Below, piece after piece: positions 40,771-51,571 of a stretch of 64,000 nt of DNA. The stretch comes from Ciceribacter ferrooxidans (GTDB taxonomy: Bacteria > Pseudomonadota > Alphaproteobacteria > Rhizobiales > Rhizobiaceae): the NCBI RefSeq assembly GCF_004137355.1, contig NZ_SDVB01000238.1:496001-560000 (forward strand). Direction: 5' to 3'. Every line of letters begins with the position of its first letter. The stretch's first letter is position 1. Both the position numbers and the translations under genes were made by a program. The notes beneath the pieces are model-generated. The model was not told where the DNA came from, searched no databases, and saw only the letters and a list, made by a program, of their open reading frames with translations.

Positions 40771-41871
40771 ATGCTGATCTGGCTTGTGGAACTGGAAGAC
40801 CACCTGCAATTTTTCAATCTCTTCCGGTATATCACGTTCCGCACCGGTGCTGCCTTGTTCACCTCGGCACTGATCGTCTTCCTGTTCGGGCCGGCGATGA
40901 TCGCCTCGCTCCGTATCCGTCAGGGTAGGGGCCAGCCGATCCGCGCCGACGGACCGCAGACCCATTTCAAGAAGGCGGGTACGCCGACGATGGGCGGCCT
41001 GATGATTCTCGCCGGCATCGTCGTGTCCTCGCTGCTCTGGGCCGATCTTTCGAGCGTCTACGTCGTCTCGACGCTGCTCGTCACCCTCGGTTTCGGCGCG
41101 ATCGGCTTCTACGACGATTACCTGAAGGTGACGAAGCAGACGGAGAAGGGCTTTTCCGGCAAGGCGCGCCTCGGCATCGAATTCGTCATCGCCGGCATTG
41201 CCGTCTACTTCATGATGAACACGGCGCTGACCTCCGGCCCGCAGGGTTCGACCCTCGGTTCGTCGGTCGCCTTTCCGTTCTTGAAGGACTTCCTGATCGA
41301 CCTCGGCATCTTCTTCGTGCTCTTCGGCGGCTTCGTCATCGTCGCCGCCGGGAACGCCGTCAACCTGACGGACGGCCTCGACGGGCTGGCGATCGTGCCG
41401 GTGATGATCGCCGCCGCATCCTTCGGCATCATCGCCTATCTGACCGGTAACGCGGTCTTCTCGAACTACCTGCAGATCAATTTCGTGCCGGGCACCGGCG
41501 AGCTCGCCGTCGTCCTCGGTGCCGTCATCGGCGCCGGCTTAGGCTTCCTGTGGTTCAACGCCCCGCCGGCGGCGATCTTCATGGGCGATACCGGTTCGCT
41601 CGCCCTCGGCGGCCTCATCGGCACCGTCGCCGTCGCCACCAAGCACGAGATCGTCATGGCGATCATCGGCGGCCTCTTCGTCATGGAGACGCTGTCGGTC
41701 ATCATTCAGGTCGGCTACTTCAAGATGACCGGCCGGCGCGTCTTCCTGATGGCGCCGATCCACCATCACTTCGAGAAACTCGGCTGGACCGAGAGCCAGG
41801 TGGTGATCCGCTTCTGGATCATCGCCGTCGGGCTCGCCATGCTCGGCCTCTCGACCCTCAAACTCCGGTGA
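40771..41871 (+). CDS. mraY: Phospho-MurNAc-pentapeptide translocase MraY
   Basis: The 366-residue inner-membrane enzyme transfers phospho-MurNAc-pentapeptide to undecaprenyl phosphate, giving lipid I. About ten hydrophobic segments are present, with the catalytic acids in [17 protein letters not shown] and [11 protein letters not shown] and the His-rich APIHHHFE loop of the MraY family. It starts 25 bases after murF. The upstream open frame is not homologous. Confidence 0.97.
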   Translation: MLIWLVELEDHLQFFNLFRYITFRTGAALFTSALIVFLFGPAMIASLRIRQGRGQPIRADGPQTHFKKAGTPTMGGLMILAGIVVSSLLWADLSSVYVVSTLLVTLGFGAIGFYDDYLKVTKQTEKGFSGKARLGIEFVIAGIAVYFMMNTALTSGPQGSTLGSSVAFPFLKDFLIDLGIFFVLFGGFVIVAAGNAVNLTDGLDGLAIVPVMIAAASFGIIAYLTGNAVFSNYLQINFVPGTGELAVVLGAVIGAGLGFLWFNAPPAAIFMGDTGSLALGGLIGTVAVATKHEIVMAIIGGLFVMETLSVIIQVGYFKMTGRRVFLMAPIHHHFEKLGWTESQVVIRFWIIAVGLAMLGLSTLKLR

Positions 41872-41878
41872 GGGGACG

Positions 41879-43288
41879 ATGATCCCGGTCACCACATTCA
41901 GGGGCAGGAAGGTCGCACTCTTCGGGCTCGGCGGGTCGGGGCTCGCGACCGCGAAGGCGCTGATTGCCGGCGGGGCCGAGGTTCTCGCCTGGGACGACAA
42001 TCCCGACAGCGTGGCGAAGGCTGGCGCAGAAGGCGTTGCGACGCAGGACCTGCACGATGCCGACTGGGGGGCGTTCGCCGCCTTCGTGCTGTCGCCTGGC
42101 GTGCCGCTCACCCATCCGAAACCGCACTGGACGGTCGGGCTGGCGCGCGCCGCGAGCGTCGAGGTGATCGGCGACGTCGAGCTCTTCGTGCGTGAGCGCA
42201 GGGCCCACTCGCCGGATTGCCCGTTCATCGCCATCACGGGCACCAACGGCAAGTCGACGACCACGGCGCTGATCGCCCATATCCTTTCGGCGAGCGGCAG
42301 GGACACCCAGCTCGGCGGCAATATCGGCCGGGCGGTGCTGACCCTCGACCCGCCGAAGGCCGGACGCTATTTCGTCATCGAGTGCTCGTCCTACCAGATC
42401 GACCTTGCGCCCACGATCGACCCGACCGCGGGCATCCTGCTCAACGTCACGCCGGACCATCTCGACCGGCACGGCACGATCCAGCACTATGCCGACGTCA
42501 AGGAGCGTCTCGTCGCCGGCAGCGATACGGCGGTGATCGGCGTCGACGACAGCTACTCGGAGCTGATCGCCGATAGGATCGAACGCGCCGGGACCAGGGT
42601 CGTGCGTATTTCGAAGCGGCAGCCGCTTGCCGACGGCTTTTACAACGACGGCCACCGGATCATCGAGGCGCATGGCGGCGCGACCGCGGTCGTCGCCGAT
42701 CTCAACGGCATCCAGACGCTGCGCGGCAGCCACAACGCCCAGAACGCGGCGGCGGCGATCGCCGCCTGTCTCGCCGTCGGGGTCAGCCCCGAGGAGGTCC
42801 GGGCCGGACTCCGCTCGTTTGCCGGACTCAAGCACCGCATGCAACCGGTCGGGCGCCGCGGCGAGGTCGTCTTCGTCAACGACAGCAAGGCGACCAATGC
42901 GGAAGCGGCCGCACCTGCGCTTTCGAGCTACGACCGTATCTACTGGATCGCCGGCGGGCTGCCCAAGGAGGGCGGGATCGCGAGTCTTGCGCCGCTCTTT
43001 CCGCGCATCGCCAAGACCTACCTGATCGGCGAGGCGGCGTCCGCGTTTGCGGCGACGCTCGGCGAGGCGGTGACTTACGAGATTTCCGGCACGCTCGAAC
43101 GGGCGGTCGCCCACGCTGCCGCAGACGCTGCGGCGGACGGCCAGCCCGTCGCGGTGATGCTTTCCCCGGCTTGCGCAAGCTTCGACCAGTACAAGAACTT
43201 CGAGGTCCGCGGCGACGCCTTCGTTCGCCACGTCGCGGCGCTCGAAGGGATCGAAATGCTGATCGACGCTCCTGAAGGAGGCAACTGA
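41879..43288 (+). CDS. murD: UDP-MurNAc-L-Ala:D-Glu ligase MurD
   Basis: The 469-residue cytoplasmic ligase adds D-glutamate to UDP-MurNAc-L-Ala. It has the N-terminal Rossmann-like GLGGSGLA, the ATP loop [23 protein letters not shown] and the late AGGLPKEGG and [19 protein letters not shown]-type segments (in two parts), all typical of MurD. AGGGGAC lies 3 bases before the ATG, which follows mraY by 7 bases. The next gene, ftsW, starts one base after its stop. Confidence 0.96.
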   Translation: MIPVTTFRGRKVALFGLGGSGLATAKALIAGGAEVLAWDDNPDSVAKAGAEGVATQDLHDADWGAFAAFVLSPGVPLTHPKPHWTVGLARAASVEVIGDVELFVRERRAHSPDCPFIAITGTNGKSTTTALIAHILSASGRDTQLGGNIGRAVLTLDPPKAGRYFVIECSSYQIDLAPTIDPTAGILLNVTPDHLDRHGTIQHYADVKERLVAGSDTAVIGVDDSYSELIADRIERAGTRVVRISKRQPLADGFYNDGHRIIEAHGGATAVVADLNGIQTLRGSHNAQNAAAAIAACLAVGVSPEEVRAGLRSFAGLKHRMQPVGRRGEVVFVNDSKATNAEAAAPALSSYDRIYWIAGGLPKEGGIASLAPLFPRIAKTYLIGEAASAFAATLGEAVTYEISGTLERAVAHAAADAAADGQPVAVMLSPACASFDQYKNFEVRGDAFVRHVAALEGIEMLIDAPEGGN

Positions 43289-43289
43289 C

Positions 43290-44444
43290 ATGGTGAGCCG
43301 CGTAGAGAGGGGGCCTGTGGCCGAGTGGTTCTGGACCATAGACCGCCTGTTCCTTGTGACATTCGTCCTGCTGATGGGCATCGGCTTCATGCTCTCCTTC
43401 GCGGCCTCGCCGGCGGTTGCCGAGCGCCTCGGTCTCGACAGCTTCCACTTCGTCAAGCGCCATGCGGCCTTCATGCTACCGGCACTCGGCGTGATGTTCG
43501 GCCTGTCCTTCCTCACGCCGCGCCAGGTGCGGCGAACCGCGATCGTGATCCTCGCCGTCTCGCTGCTGATGATGGTGCTGGCGCTGTTCTTCGGCATAGA
43601 GGTCAAGGGCGCGCGGCGCTGGGTGACGCTCGCCGGCATCTCGATCCAGCCGTCGGAGTTCATGAAGCCCGCCTTCGTCGTCGTCTGCGCCTGGCTTTTT
43701 GCCGAGCATGCCCGCCAGCCGGAAATCCCCGGCAATTTCTTCGCGATCATCCTCTTCGGCATGGTCGCCGCACTGCTGATCGCCCAGCCCGACCTCGGTC
43801 AGACGATCCTCACCTCCGTCGTCTGGGGAGGCATGTTCTTCATGGCCGGCATGCCCTGGCTCTGGATCGTCCTTCTCGGCGGGCTCGGTGGAGCGGGCCT
43901 CGTCGGCGCCTACCTGACGCTGCCGCACGTCGCGGGCCGTATCGACCGCTTCCTGACGGGCGAGGGCGACACCTTCCAGGTTGATACCGCACGCGAGGCG
44001 ATCATCCGCGGCGACTGGTTCGGACAGGGGCCGGGCGAGGGCATGGTCAAGCGGATCATTCCCGACAGCCATACCGACTTCATCTTCTCGGTCGCGGCCG
44101 AAGAATTCGGCATCGTCTTCTGCATCGTTCTCGTCTCGATCTTTGCCTTCCTGGTGCTGCGCGGCCTCAACCACGCCTTCAAGGAGCGCAACGACTTCAA
44201 CCGGTTCGCGGTTGCTGGCCTCGTGCTGCAGATCGGCGTGCAGTCGCTGATCAACATCGGCGTGAACCTAGAACTCCTGCCGGCGAAGGGCATGACGCTG
44301 CCGCTCATTTCCTATGGCGGCTCGTCGATGATCGCGATCTGCGTGACGGCGGGCTTCATCCTGGCGCTCACGCGCCGGCGGCCGGAGAAGCGTGCACAGG
44401 AGCGGAGCCTGTTCCGCTCGGTCCACGGCGTCCCGGCGGAGTAA
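43290..44444 (+). CDS. ftsW: Septal peptidoglycan glycosyltransferase FtsW
   Basis: The 384-residue SEDS-family protein has about ten membrane segments and polymerises lipid II into glycan strands at the septum together with FtsI. The RRWVTLAGISIQPSEFMKP segment and the GPGEGMVKRIIPDSHTDFIFS loop, which holds the catalytic Asp, are intact, as is NIGVNLELLPAKGMTLPLIS in its usual place near the C-terminus. GAAGGAGG lies 8 bases before the ATG. Confidence 0.96.
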   Translation: MVSRVERGPVAEWFWTIDRLFLVTFVLLMGIGFMLSFAASPAVAERLGLDSFHFVKRHAAFMLPALGVMFGLSFLTPRQVRRTAIVILAVSLLMMVLALFFGIEVKGARRWVTLAGISIQPSEFMKPAFVVVCAWLFAEHARQPEIPGNFFAIILFGMVAALLIAQPDLGQTILTSVVWGGMFFMAGMPWLWIVLLGGLGGAGLVGAYLTLPHVAGRIDRFLTGEGDTFQVDTAREAIIRGDWFGQGPGEGMVKRIIPDSHTDFIFSVAAEEFGIVFCIVLVSIFAFLVLRGLNHAFKERNDFNRFAVAGLVLQIGVQSLINIGVNLELLPAKGMTLPLISYGGSSMIAICVTAGFILALTRRRPEKRAQERSLFRSVHGVPAE

Positions 44445-44450
44445 ATCGTA

Positions 44451-45569
44451 ATGGCAAAAGGCCTTATCCTTCTCGCCGCCGGCGGAACCGGCGGACACCT
44501 CTTTCCGGCCGAAGCGCTCAGCCACTCGCTGGTGGACCGCGGCTATACGGTTCATCTCGTCACCGACAACCGGGCCGAACGCTATGCCGGCATGTTCCCC
44601 GCCGAGATCATCCACACCGTGCCGTCCGCGACGATCGGCTCCAAGAGCCCGGTCGCGGTGGCCAGAGCGCTCCTGACGCTCTGGCGCGGCTATCGGGCCG
44701 CCCGGCGGCTGATCCGGGAGCTGAAGCCGCTCGCCGTCATCGGCTTCGGCGGCTATCCGACCCTGCCGCCGCTGCTGGCGGCGGTCCGTCTCGGCATACC
44801 GACGGCGATCCATGAACAGAACGCCGTGATGGGCCGCGCCAACAAGGTGCTCGCAAGCCGCGTGACGGCGATCGCCGGCGGCTTCCTGCCCGAAGGTGGG
44901 ACCTACGCGAACAAGACGACCGTCACCGGCAATCCGGTGCGGCCGGCGGTGGCCGCCGCGTCGAGCGTCCCCTATGCCCCGTCGCGGGAAGGCCAGCCCT
45001 TCCGCCTCGTCGTCTTCGGCGGCAGCCAGGGTGCGCAGTTCTTCTCCACCGCCGTGCCGGATGCCGTCGCACTCCTCGAAGAGGCGCTACGGCACCGGCT
45101 CACGGTGACCCAGCAGGCGCGGCCGGAGGATGCCGAGCAGGTAATCGCCCGCTACCGGGCGCTCGGGATCACCGCGGACGTCTCGCCCTTCTTTACCGAC
45201 ATGGCGGCGCGCATTGCCGCCGCCCATCTCGTCGTCTGCCGCTCCGGCGCTTCGACGGTTTCGGAACTCTCGATCATCGGGCGCCCCTCGATCCTCGTGC
45301 CCTATCCTTACGCACTCGACCACGACCAGGCGGCCAACGCCGCCGCACTCGCGGCGAACGGCGGCGCCGAGGTCATCCAGCAGAAGGACCTCTCCGTCGA
45401 GCGGCTCGCCGGCCTTCTCAGGGCGGCGATGAACGAACCCGAGCGGCTTTCCGGAATGGCAGAGGCGGCGCGGCGATCTGGCATGCCTGATGCATCGAAC
45501 TTGCTTGCCGATCTCGTAGAGGCTATTGCCGGCAAGACGCGAGCGCATGTGAAGGGAGCCAAATCATGA
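44451..45569 (+). CDS. murG: UDP-GlcNAc:lipid I N-acetylglucosaminyltransferase MurG
   Basis: The 372-residue GT28-family enzyme makes lipid II on the cytoplasmic face of the membrane. It begins with the glycine-rich [13 protein letters not shown], contains [28 protein letters not shown] and FGGSQGAQ, and ends with the donor-site [11 protein letters not shown] and [10 protein letters not shown] segments. It starts 6 bases after ftsW and overlaps murC by 4 bases. Confidence 0.96.
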   Translation: MAKGLILLAAGGTGGHLFPAEALSHSLVDRGYTVHLVTDNRAERYAGMFPAEIIHTVPSATIGSKSPVAVARALLTLWRGYRAARRLIRELKPLAVIGFGGYPTLPPLLAAVRLGIPTAIHEQNAVMGRANKVLASRVTAIAGGFLPEGGTYANKTTVTGNPVRPAVAAASSVPYAPSREGQPFRLVVFGGSQGAQFFSTAVPDAVALLEEALRHRLTVTQQARPEDAEQVIARYRALGITADVSPFFTDMAARIAAAHLVVCRSGASTVSELSIIGRPSILVPYPYALDHDQAANAAALAANGGAEVIQQKDLSVERLAGLLRAAMNEPERLSGMAEAARRSGMPDASNLLADLVEAIAGKTRAHVKGAKS

Positions 45570-46981
45570 AAATGCCGACGACAATCGGCCTGGTCCATTT
45601 CATCGGCATCGGTGGGATCGGCATGAGCGGTATCGCCGAGGTGCTGCACAATCTCGGCCATCGCGTGCAGGGGTCCGACCAGAGCGACGGGGCCAACGTC
45701 CAGCGCCTGCGCGCCAAGGGCATCGAGGTCTTCGTCGGCCACAAGGCGGAGAACCTCGGCGACGCGGAAGTCGTGGTCGTCTCGACGGCGATCAAGAAGG
45801 ACAATCCGGAACTCGTCGCCGCGCGCGAAAAGCTGCTGCCGGTCGTGCGCCGGGCGGAGATGCTCGCCGAACTCATGCGCTTCCGCAACGCGATCGCCAT
45901 CGGTGGCACCCACGGCAAGACGACGACGACCTCGATGGTCGGCGCGCTGCTGGAAGCGGGAGGACTCGACCCGACCGTCATCAACGGCGGCATCATCAAC
46001 GCCTACGGCACCAATGCCCGCATGGGCGAGGGCGAGTGGATGGTGGTCGAGGCCGATGAATCGGACGGCACCTTCCTCAAGCTGCCGGCGGAGGTGGCGA
46101 TCGTCACCAATATCGATCCCGAGCACCTCGACCACTACGGCAATTTCGACGCGGTGCGCGCGGCCTTCCGCCACTTCGTCGAGAACGTTCCCTTCTACGG
46201 CTTCGGCGTGATGTGCCTCGACCATCCGGAAGTGCAGGCGCTGGTTGGCAAGATCGAGGACCGCAAGGTCATCACCTACGGCGCGAACCCGCAGGCCGAT
46301 GTCCGCTTCTCAAACGTCCGGCTCGAAGGAACGCACTCGACCTTCGACGTCGAGATCCGCCGGCGGCGCACGGGCCGGGTCTTCTCCTTCAAGAATCTGA
46401 CGCTACCGATGCCCGGCCGTCACAACATCTCGAACGCCTGCGCGGCGATCGCCGTCGCCAACCGGCTCGACATTCCGGAAGAGGCGATCCGCAAGGGGCT
46501 TTCGGGCTTTTCTGGCGTCAAGCGCCGATTCACGCTGACCGGGACCTGGAACGGGGTGTCGATCTTCGACGACTACGGGCATCACCCGGTCGAGATCAAG
46601 GCCGTGCTCAAGGCAGCACGCGAAGCGTGCAGCGGGCGGGTCATTGCGATCCACCAGCCCCACCGCTATACCCGTCTTTCGAGCCTCTTCGAGGACTTCG
46701 CCAACTGCTTCAACGATGCCGACTGCATCATGCTGGCGCCGGTCTATGCGGCGGGCGAGGACCCGATCGAAGGGGTAAACGCCGAGGCGCTGGTCTCGCG
46801 TATCAAAGCGAGCGGCCACCGCGACGCGCGGTATCTGCCGGGACCGGAAGGCCTCGCGCCGATCGTCGCGGAACTGGCCAGACCCGGCGACTTCGTCGTG
46901 CTCCTCGGAGCGGGCAACATAACCCAGTGGGCTGCCGCCCTGCCCAAGGAACTGGAAGCGATTTCGGAAGGTCGGAAATGA
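45566..46981 (+). CDS. murC: UDP-MurNAc:L-alanine ligase MurC
   Basis: The 471-residue ligase starts stem-peptide synthesis by adding L-alanine. It shows [17 protein letters not shown] at the N-terminus, the ATP loop [33 protein letters not shown] and [10 protein letters not shown], all MurC landmarks. The start overlaps the murG stop (ATGA) with AAGGGAG upstream, and its own stop overlaps murB in the same way. Confidence 0.97.
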   Translation: MKMPTTIGLVHFIGIGGIGMSGIAEVLHNLGHRVQGSDQSDGANVQRLRAKGIEVFVGHKAENLGDAEVVVVSTAIKKDNPELVAAREKLLPVVRRAEMLAELMRFRNAIAIGGTHGKTTTTSMVGALLEAGGLDPTVINGGIINAYGTNARMGEGEWMVVEADESDGTFLKLPAEVAIVTNIDPEHLDHYGNFDAVRAAFRHFVENVPFYGFGVMCLDHPEVQALVGKIEDRKVITYGANPQADVRFSNVRLEGTHSTFDVEIRRRRTGRVFSFKNLTLPMPGRHNISNACAAIAVANRLDIPEEAIRKGLSGFSGVKRRFTLTGTWNGVSIFDDYGHHPVEIKAVLKAAREACSGRVIAIHQPHRYTRLSSLFEDFANCFNDADCIMLAPVYAAGEDPIEGVNAEALVSRIKASGHRDARYLPGPEGLAPIVAELARPGDFVVLLGAGNITQWAAALPKELEAISEGRK

Positions 46982-47952
46982 AACAGGTCGATGGAGAAAA
47001 GCTGCTGGCCTCGCTTGGGGACGGCGTCAATCAACTGCGCGGGCGTCTGACGCCGGATGCGCCGATGGACCGGGTCACCTGGTTCCAGGCCGGCGGCCTG
47101 GCCGAGCTCATGTTCCATCCGCACGACCTCGATGACCTCGTCGCCTTCCTGAAGCTTCTGCCGGAGGAGGTGCCGCTGACCGTGGTCGGCGTCGGTTCCA
47201 ACCTGCTCGTGCGCGATGGCGGGATTCCGGGCGTGGTGCTGCGGCTCTCCGCCAAGGGCTTCGGCCAGGTGGAGCTTGCCGGCGAGAACCGTATCCGCGC
47301 CGGTGCCATCACCCCGGACAAGCACCTCGCCGCAATGGCGATGGACCACAATATCGGTGGTTTCCACTTCTATTACGGCATTCCGGGCAGCATCGGCGGA
47401 GCGCTGCGCATGAACGCCGGGGCCAACGGCGGCGACACCTCCCAGCGTCTGGTCGAAGTCGAGGCGGTCGATCGCAAGGGCAATGTCCATGTGCTCTCTG
47501 CGGCCGACATGGGCTACAGCTACCGGCATTCCACGGCGCCCGCCGACCTGATCTTCACCAGCGCGGTGTTCGAGGGCTATCCCGAGGAGAAGGCAAAGAT
47601 CCGCGCCGACATGGATGCCGTGCGCCATCACCGGGAAACGGTACAGCCGGTCAAGGAGAAGACGGGCGGCTCGACCTTCAAGAACCCGGAAGGCCATTCG
47701 GCCTGGGAACTCATCGACGAGGCGGGTTGCCGCGGGCTGATGATCGGCGGCGCGCAGATGTCGTCGCTCCACTGCAACTTCATGATCAATATCGGCCACG
47801 CGACCGGGTACGATCTCGAGTATCTCGGCGAGACCGTGCGCCAGCGGGTCTTCGAGAATTCCGGCGTCAAGCTGCAGTGGGAGATCAAGCGGCTCGGCAT
47901 CTTCATGCCCGGACGCGAGATCAAGCCGTTCATGGGTGTGACCGAAGAATAA
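46978..47952 (+). CDS. murB: UDP-N-acetylenolpyruvoylglucosamine reductase MurB
   Basis: The 324-residue FAD enzyme reduces the enolpyruvyl group to form UDP-MurNAc, using NADPH. FAD-site segments [13 protein letters not shown] and [19 protein letters not shown] are present, and the proton-donor Ser lies in [10 protein letters not shown]. The absence of the extra Tyr loop points to the type II form. The start is the ATG at 46978, inside the murC stop. It is the last gene before a strong terminator. Confidence 0.95.
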   Translation: MKQVDGEKLLASLGDGVNQLRGRLTPDAPMDRVTWFQAGGLAELMFHPHDLDDLVAFLKLLPEEVPLTVVGVGSNLLVRDGGIPGVVLRLSAKGFGQVELAGENRIRAGAITPDKHLAAMAMDHNIGGFHFYYGIPGSIGGALRMNAGANGGDTSQRLVEVEAVDRKGNVHVLSAADMGYSYRHSTAPADLIFTSAVFEGYPEEKAKIRADMDAVRHHRETVQPVKEKTGGSTFKNPEGHSAWELIDEAGCRGLMIGGAQMSSLHCNFMINIGHATGYDLEYLGETVRQRVFENSGVKLQWEIKRLGIFMPGREIKPFMGVTEE

Positions 47953-48004
47953 GCATCCCTGCGGACGAGGGGCGTCGCCCCGGTCATCGCGGGAATCATC
48001 GAAG

Positions 48005-48030
48005 ACGGGCGGCGATTCCGCCCGTTTTTT
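48005..48030 (+). terminator. Intrinsic terminator after murB
   Basis: ACGGGCGG and CCGCCCGT form an 8-base stem with a CGATT loop, followed by TTTTT. It lies 53 bases after murB and splits the dcw cluster into two transcripts, mraZ-murB and ddl-ftsZ. Confidence 0.85.
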
Positions 48031-48192
48031 CGTTTCCGGCCCCTCTTGCACGTCGTCGTGGAGCGTCGGAGGCTTGCCGCCGGCGCCTCCCGTTCGTCCG
48101 CAAAAATCCATAAAAGAAGATAGATATCAACGTCATAACAAGTTCGTCCGGTGTTCGGCGCTTGAAAAAAATCAGCACCCGAGGCGTGTCGG

Positions 48193-48223
48193 TTAACGAA
48201 AGTAAACGCTTCATTAACCTTAA
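48193..48223. promoter_or_regulatory. Cluster of TTAA motifs upstream of ddl-ftsQAZ
   Basis: The sequence contains TTAACGAAAGTAAAC (48193-48207), which keeps the left half and spacer of the CtrA-like element at 671 but not its right half, and two more TTAA motifs at 48214 and 48220. It lies about 90 bases before ddl in the only sizeable gap (358 bases) of the division cluster. CtrA control is known for ftsQA in Caulobacter; here it is only suggested. The rest of the gap holds the murB terminator and no gene. Confidence 0.35.
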
Positions 48224-48310
48224 TGTCGTTTTACTCAGACAACGGGTCATGTCTCGCCCAGATGGCGACGGACCTCAACAATGTTCGGTCTTTCTGAGCC
48301 GGGGGCGTAA

Positions 48311-49237
48311 ATGAGTGGCAAGCATGTAGCCGTCCTTATGGGTGGTCTTTCTTCGGAGCGGCCGGTGAGCCTGTCTTCCGGGAATGCTTGCGCCGAGGCA
48401 CTGGAAGGCGAGGGCTACCGCGTCACCAAGATCGACGTCGGTCGCGACATCGGTCAGGTGCTCGCGGAGTTGCGGCCGGATGTGGCGTTCAATGCGCTTC
48501 ATGGTCCCTTCGGCGAGGACGGCACCATCCAGGGTGTCCTCGAATACCTGCAGATCCCGTATACCCATTCCGGCGTGCTCGCCTCGGCGCTTGCCATGGA
48601 CAAGGGGCAGGCGAAGATCGTCGCGGCAAATGCCGGCATTCCGGTCGCGGAGGCGCGGGTGATGTCGCGTTTCGACATCGGTTCCGAGCATCCGATCAAG
48701 CCACCTTATGTCGTCAAGCCCGTGCGTGAAGGTTCGAGCTTCGGCGTCGTCATCGTCAAGGAGGATCAATCCCATCCGCCGCAGGTGCTGACGTCTTCCG
48801 AATGGCGCTACGGCGACCGGGTCATGGTCGAGCACTACGTGGCTGGACGCGAACTCACCTGCGGCGTCATGGGGGACCGGGCGCTCGGTGTCACCGAGAT
48901 CGTCCCGCAGGGTCACAGCTTCTACGACTATGATTCCAAGTATGTCGCCGGTGGCTCCCGACACGTCTTGCCTGCGGAAATTTCACCGAAAATTTACCAA
49001 AAAATACAAGAATTGGCCCTGAAGGCGCATCAGGCGATCGGCTGTCGCGGCGTGAGTCGGTCGGATTTCCGTTACGACGACCGGTTTTCCGAAGACGGCG
49101 AGCTCATCTGGCTGGAGATCAATACCCAGCCCGGCATGACCCCGACCTCGCTGGTTCCTGAGATGGCCGCTCACGCCGGCTTCGGCTTTGGTGAATTCGT
49201 TCGTTGGATGGTGGAGGAAGCATCGTGCTTGCGCTAG
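48311..49237 (+). CDS. ddl: D-alanine--D-alanine ligase
   Basis: The 308-residue ATP-grasp enzyme joins two D-alanines for use by MurF. The early [14 protein letters not shown], the [12 protein letters not shown] segment, [14 protein letters not shown] and the metal-site [18 protein letters not shown] segment (read in order, about 62-280) are those of DdlB. It opens the second division transcript after a terminator. Its last 13 bases overlap the GTG start of ftsQ. Confidence 0.96.
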   Translation: MSGKHVAVLMGGLSSERPVSLSSGNACAEALEGEGYRVTKIDVGRDIGQVLAELRPDVAFNALHGPFGEDGTIQGVLEYLQIPYTHSGVLASALAMDKGQAKIVAANAGIPVAEARVMSRFDIGSEHPIKPPYVVKPVREGSSFGVVIVKEDQSHPPQVLTSSEWRYGDRVMVEHYVAGRELTCGVMGDRALGVTEIVPQGHSFYDYDSKYVAGGSRHVLPAEISPKIYQKIQELALKAHQAIGCRGVSRSDFRYDDRFSEDGELIWLEINTQPGMTPTSLVPEMAAHAGFGFGEFVRWMVEEASCLR

Positions 49238-50151
49238 GCGGCAGAAAGCATAAGTCCCGGGCCGGGATTTCGGCTGCGTCGCCGACCGGCGAGGCGGTGG
49301 TGCTTCCGCGTCCGCTGCGCCGTGTCGCGCGCTTTGTGATCGGGCTCTGCTCCGGCCGAATCGGCATCCCGCCGTATGTCGGACGCCTCTCCTTCGTCGG
49401 CTATTGCTCCTTCGTCGGCATCTACGGTGTCGTCACGGGCGGCCACGGGGCGCAGGTTACGCAATCGCTGACGTCTTTCGCCGGTTTTGCCATCGAGGAC
49501 GTCAAGGTCGCCGGCAACGAGCAGACCTCGGAAATCGACATCCTGCAGCTTCTCGGGCTCGACGGCACGACGTCGCTGCTCTCGCTCGATATCGATGCTG
49601 CCCGCGACCAGCTTTCCAAGCTTCCCTGGGTCGAAAGCGCCGAGGTCCGCAAGGTCTATCCTTCGACCATCGAGGTCGCCCTGCACGAGCGCAAGGCCTA
49701 CGGAATCTGGCAGCACGGCACGGAACTTTCGCTGATCGAGCGCAATGGCAGCGTCATCGGCCCGCTGCGCGACAACAAGTTCGCGACGCTGCCGCTCTTC
49801 GTCGGTCGCGACGCCGAGACGGCGGCTGCCTCCGTCGATCAGGAGTTCGCCAAGTGGCCGCAGATCGCCGGCCGCGTGAAGGCCTTCGTTCGCGTCGCAA
49901 GCCGCCGGTGGGATCTTCACCTCGACAACGGCGTGGTCGTGAAGCTTCCCGAGGAGGCTCTCGATGACGCGCTCGCACTGCTCTCCAAGCTCGATGCCGA
50001 GCAGCAGGTGCTTGCACGAGACATCGCGGCAATCGACCTGCGGCTTCCCGATCGCACGACGATCCAGCTGACGCCCGAAGCGCAGGCGCGTCGTCAGGTG
50101 GTGCTGGAACAGCGAGCCAAGGCCCTCAAGAAGGCGGAGCAGAGCATATGA
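49225..50151 (+). CDS. ftsQ: Cell division protein FtsQ
   Basis: The 308-residue bitopic protein has a basic cytoplasmic N-terminus, one membrane span (about residues 56-75), a POTRA domain (about 87-155: [19 protein letters not shown] up to the strand preceding [10 protein letters not shown]) and a beta domain. FtsQ recruits FtsL and FtsB to the divisome. The GTG at 49225 is chosen because GGAGG lies 7 bases upstream; it overlaps the end of ddl by 13 bases. A TTG 21 bases earlier is a less likely start. It overlaps ftsA by 4 bases. Confidence 0.9.
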   Translation: MLALGGRKHKSRAGISAASPTGEAVVLPRPLRRVARFVIGLCSGRIGIPPYVGRLSFVGYCSFVGIYGVVTGGHGAQVTQSLTSFAGFAIEDVKVAGNEQTSEIDILQLLGLDGTTSLLSLDIDAARDQLSKLPWVESAEVRKVYPSTIEVALHERKAYGIWQHGTELSLIERNGSVIGPLRDNKFATLPLFVGRDAETAAASVDQEFAKWPQIAGRVKAFVRVASRRWDLHLDNGVVVKLPEEALDDALALLSKLDAEQQVLARDIAAIDLRLPDRTTIQLTPEAQARRQVVLEQRAKALKKAEQSI

Positions 50152-51479
50152 GCCTTTTCGGTAGTTCCAGTTTCGGTCTGCCGCGCCTGAAGCCCCTTTC
50201 GGCGAAGCGGTCGCACGTCGTGTCGGTCCTCGACATCGGCTCGACCAAGGTCGTCTGCATGATCGGCCGGCTGACGCCGCGCAAGGAAAGCTCCGTCCTT
50301 CCGGGTCGTACCCACAATGTCGAAATCATCGGCATCGGCCACCAGCGCTCCCGCGGCGTGAAATGTGGCGTGATTGCCGACCTCGATGCTGTCGAGAGCG
50401 TCGTCCGCCTTGCCGTCGACGCGGCCGAACGCATGGCCGGCCTCACCGTCGAGAGCCTGATCGTCAACGTCTCCGCCGGACGGCTCACCAGCGACGTCTA
50501 CACGGCGACCATCGACCTCGGCGGCCAGGAAGTCGAATCGAGCGACCTGAAGAAGGTTCTCGTCGCTGCCGGCCAGCAGTCGCAGCGCCACGACCGCATC
50601 GTCCTGCATTCGCTGCCGACGGGCTTCTCGCTCGACGGCGAGCGCGGCATCCGCGATCCGCTCGGCATGTACGGCGACGAGCTCGGCGTCGACATGCACG
50701 TCGTCACCGCGGAACGGCCGGCGCTGCGCAATCTCGAACTCTGCGTCAACCGTGCGCATCTCTCGGTCGAAGGCGTGGTCGCGACCCCCTACGCCAGTGG
50801 GCTTGCCGCTCTCGTCGATGACGAGGTCGAGCTCGGCTGCGCGGCGATCGACATGGGCGGCGGCATGACGACCATCTCGGTCTTCGCCGAAGGCAAGCTC
50901 ATCCATACAGACGCGATCGCGATCGGCGGCCATCACGTCACCACCGACCTCGCGCGCGGTCTGTCGACCCGCATCGAGGACGCCGAACGCCTGAAGGTCG
51001 TCCACGGCTCGGCGCTCTCAAACAGCACCGACGAACGCGACGTGATCTCCGTTCCGCCGATCGGCGAGGACGATCGCGACCAGCCGACCCAGGTGCCGCG
51101 CTCGCTGGTGACGCGAATCATCCGCGCGCGTATCGAGGAAATTCTCGAAATGCTGCGCGACCGGATCCAGCAGTCCGGTTTCAGCCCGGTTGTCGGCAAG
51201 CGCGTCGTCCTGACGGGCGGCGCCAGCCAGCTGACCGGCCTTCCGGAAGCCGCCCGCCGCGTGCTCGCACGCAATGTGCGGATCGGCCGACCGATGGGGG
51301 TCGCCGGCCTGCCGGTGGCGGCCAAGGGGCCGGCGTTCTCGACCGCGGTCGGTCTCATGATCTACCCGCAGGTCGCGGATCAGGAAACGCATGCGGGGCA
51401 GGGCGGGTTGTTCTCGCCCTTCAGCAACGGGAACAGCCGGATCGCCCGTGTCGGGCAATGGCTGAAAGAGAGTTTTTGA
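50148..51479 (+). CDS. ftsA: Cell division protein FtsA
   Basis: The 443-residue actin-like ATPase tethers FtsZ polymers to the membrane. The nucleotide-binding VLDIGSTKVVCMIG (phosphate 1), AIDMGGGMTTISVF (phosphate 2) and LTGGASQLTGL (adenosine) segments are present, as is the 1C domain between about residues 95 and 185. The last 12 residues (ending VGQWLKESF) form the amphipathic membrane-targeting helix. It starts in the ftsQ stop (ATGA), and 92 bases separate it from ftsZ. Confidence 0.95.
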   Translation: MSLFGSSSFGLPRLKPLSAKRSHVVSVLDIGSTKVVCMIGRLTPRKESSVLPGRTHNVEIIGIGHQRSRGVKCGVIADLDAVESVVRLAVDAAERMAGLTVESLIVNVSAGRLTSDVYTATIDLGGQEVESSDLKKVLVAAGQQSQRHDRIVLHSLPTGFSLDGERGIRDPLGMYGDELGVDMHVVTAERPALRNLELCVNRAHLSVEGVVATPYASGLAALVDDEVELGCAAIDMGGGMTTISVFAEGKLIHTDAIAIGGHHVTTDLARGLSTRIEDAERLKVVHGSALSNSTDERDVISVPPIGEDDRDQPTQVPRSLVTRIIRARIEEILEMLRDRIQQSGFSPVVGKRVVLTGGASQLTGLPEAARRVLARNVRIGRPMGVAGLPVAAKGPAFSTAVGLMIYPQVADQETHAGQGGLFSPFSNGNSRIARVGQWLKESF

Positions 51480-51571
51480 GTTTCTGCCTCGCCGTGGCGG
51501 CGCAAGGCAAGAAGAGTTGAAGAGATCAGGCCGGCGTGGCGATGCGGCCGGAGAAAGAAGGAACGGGTAAC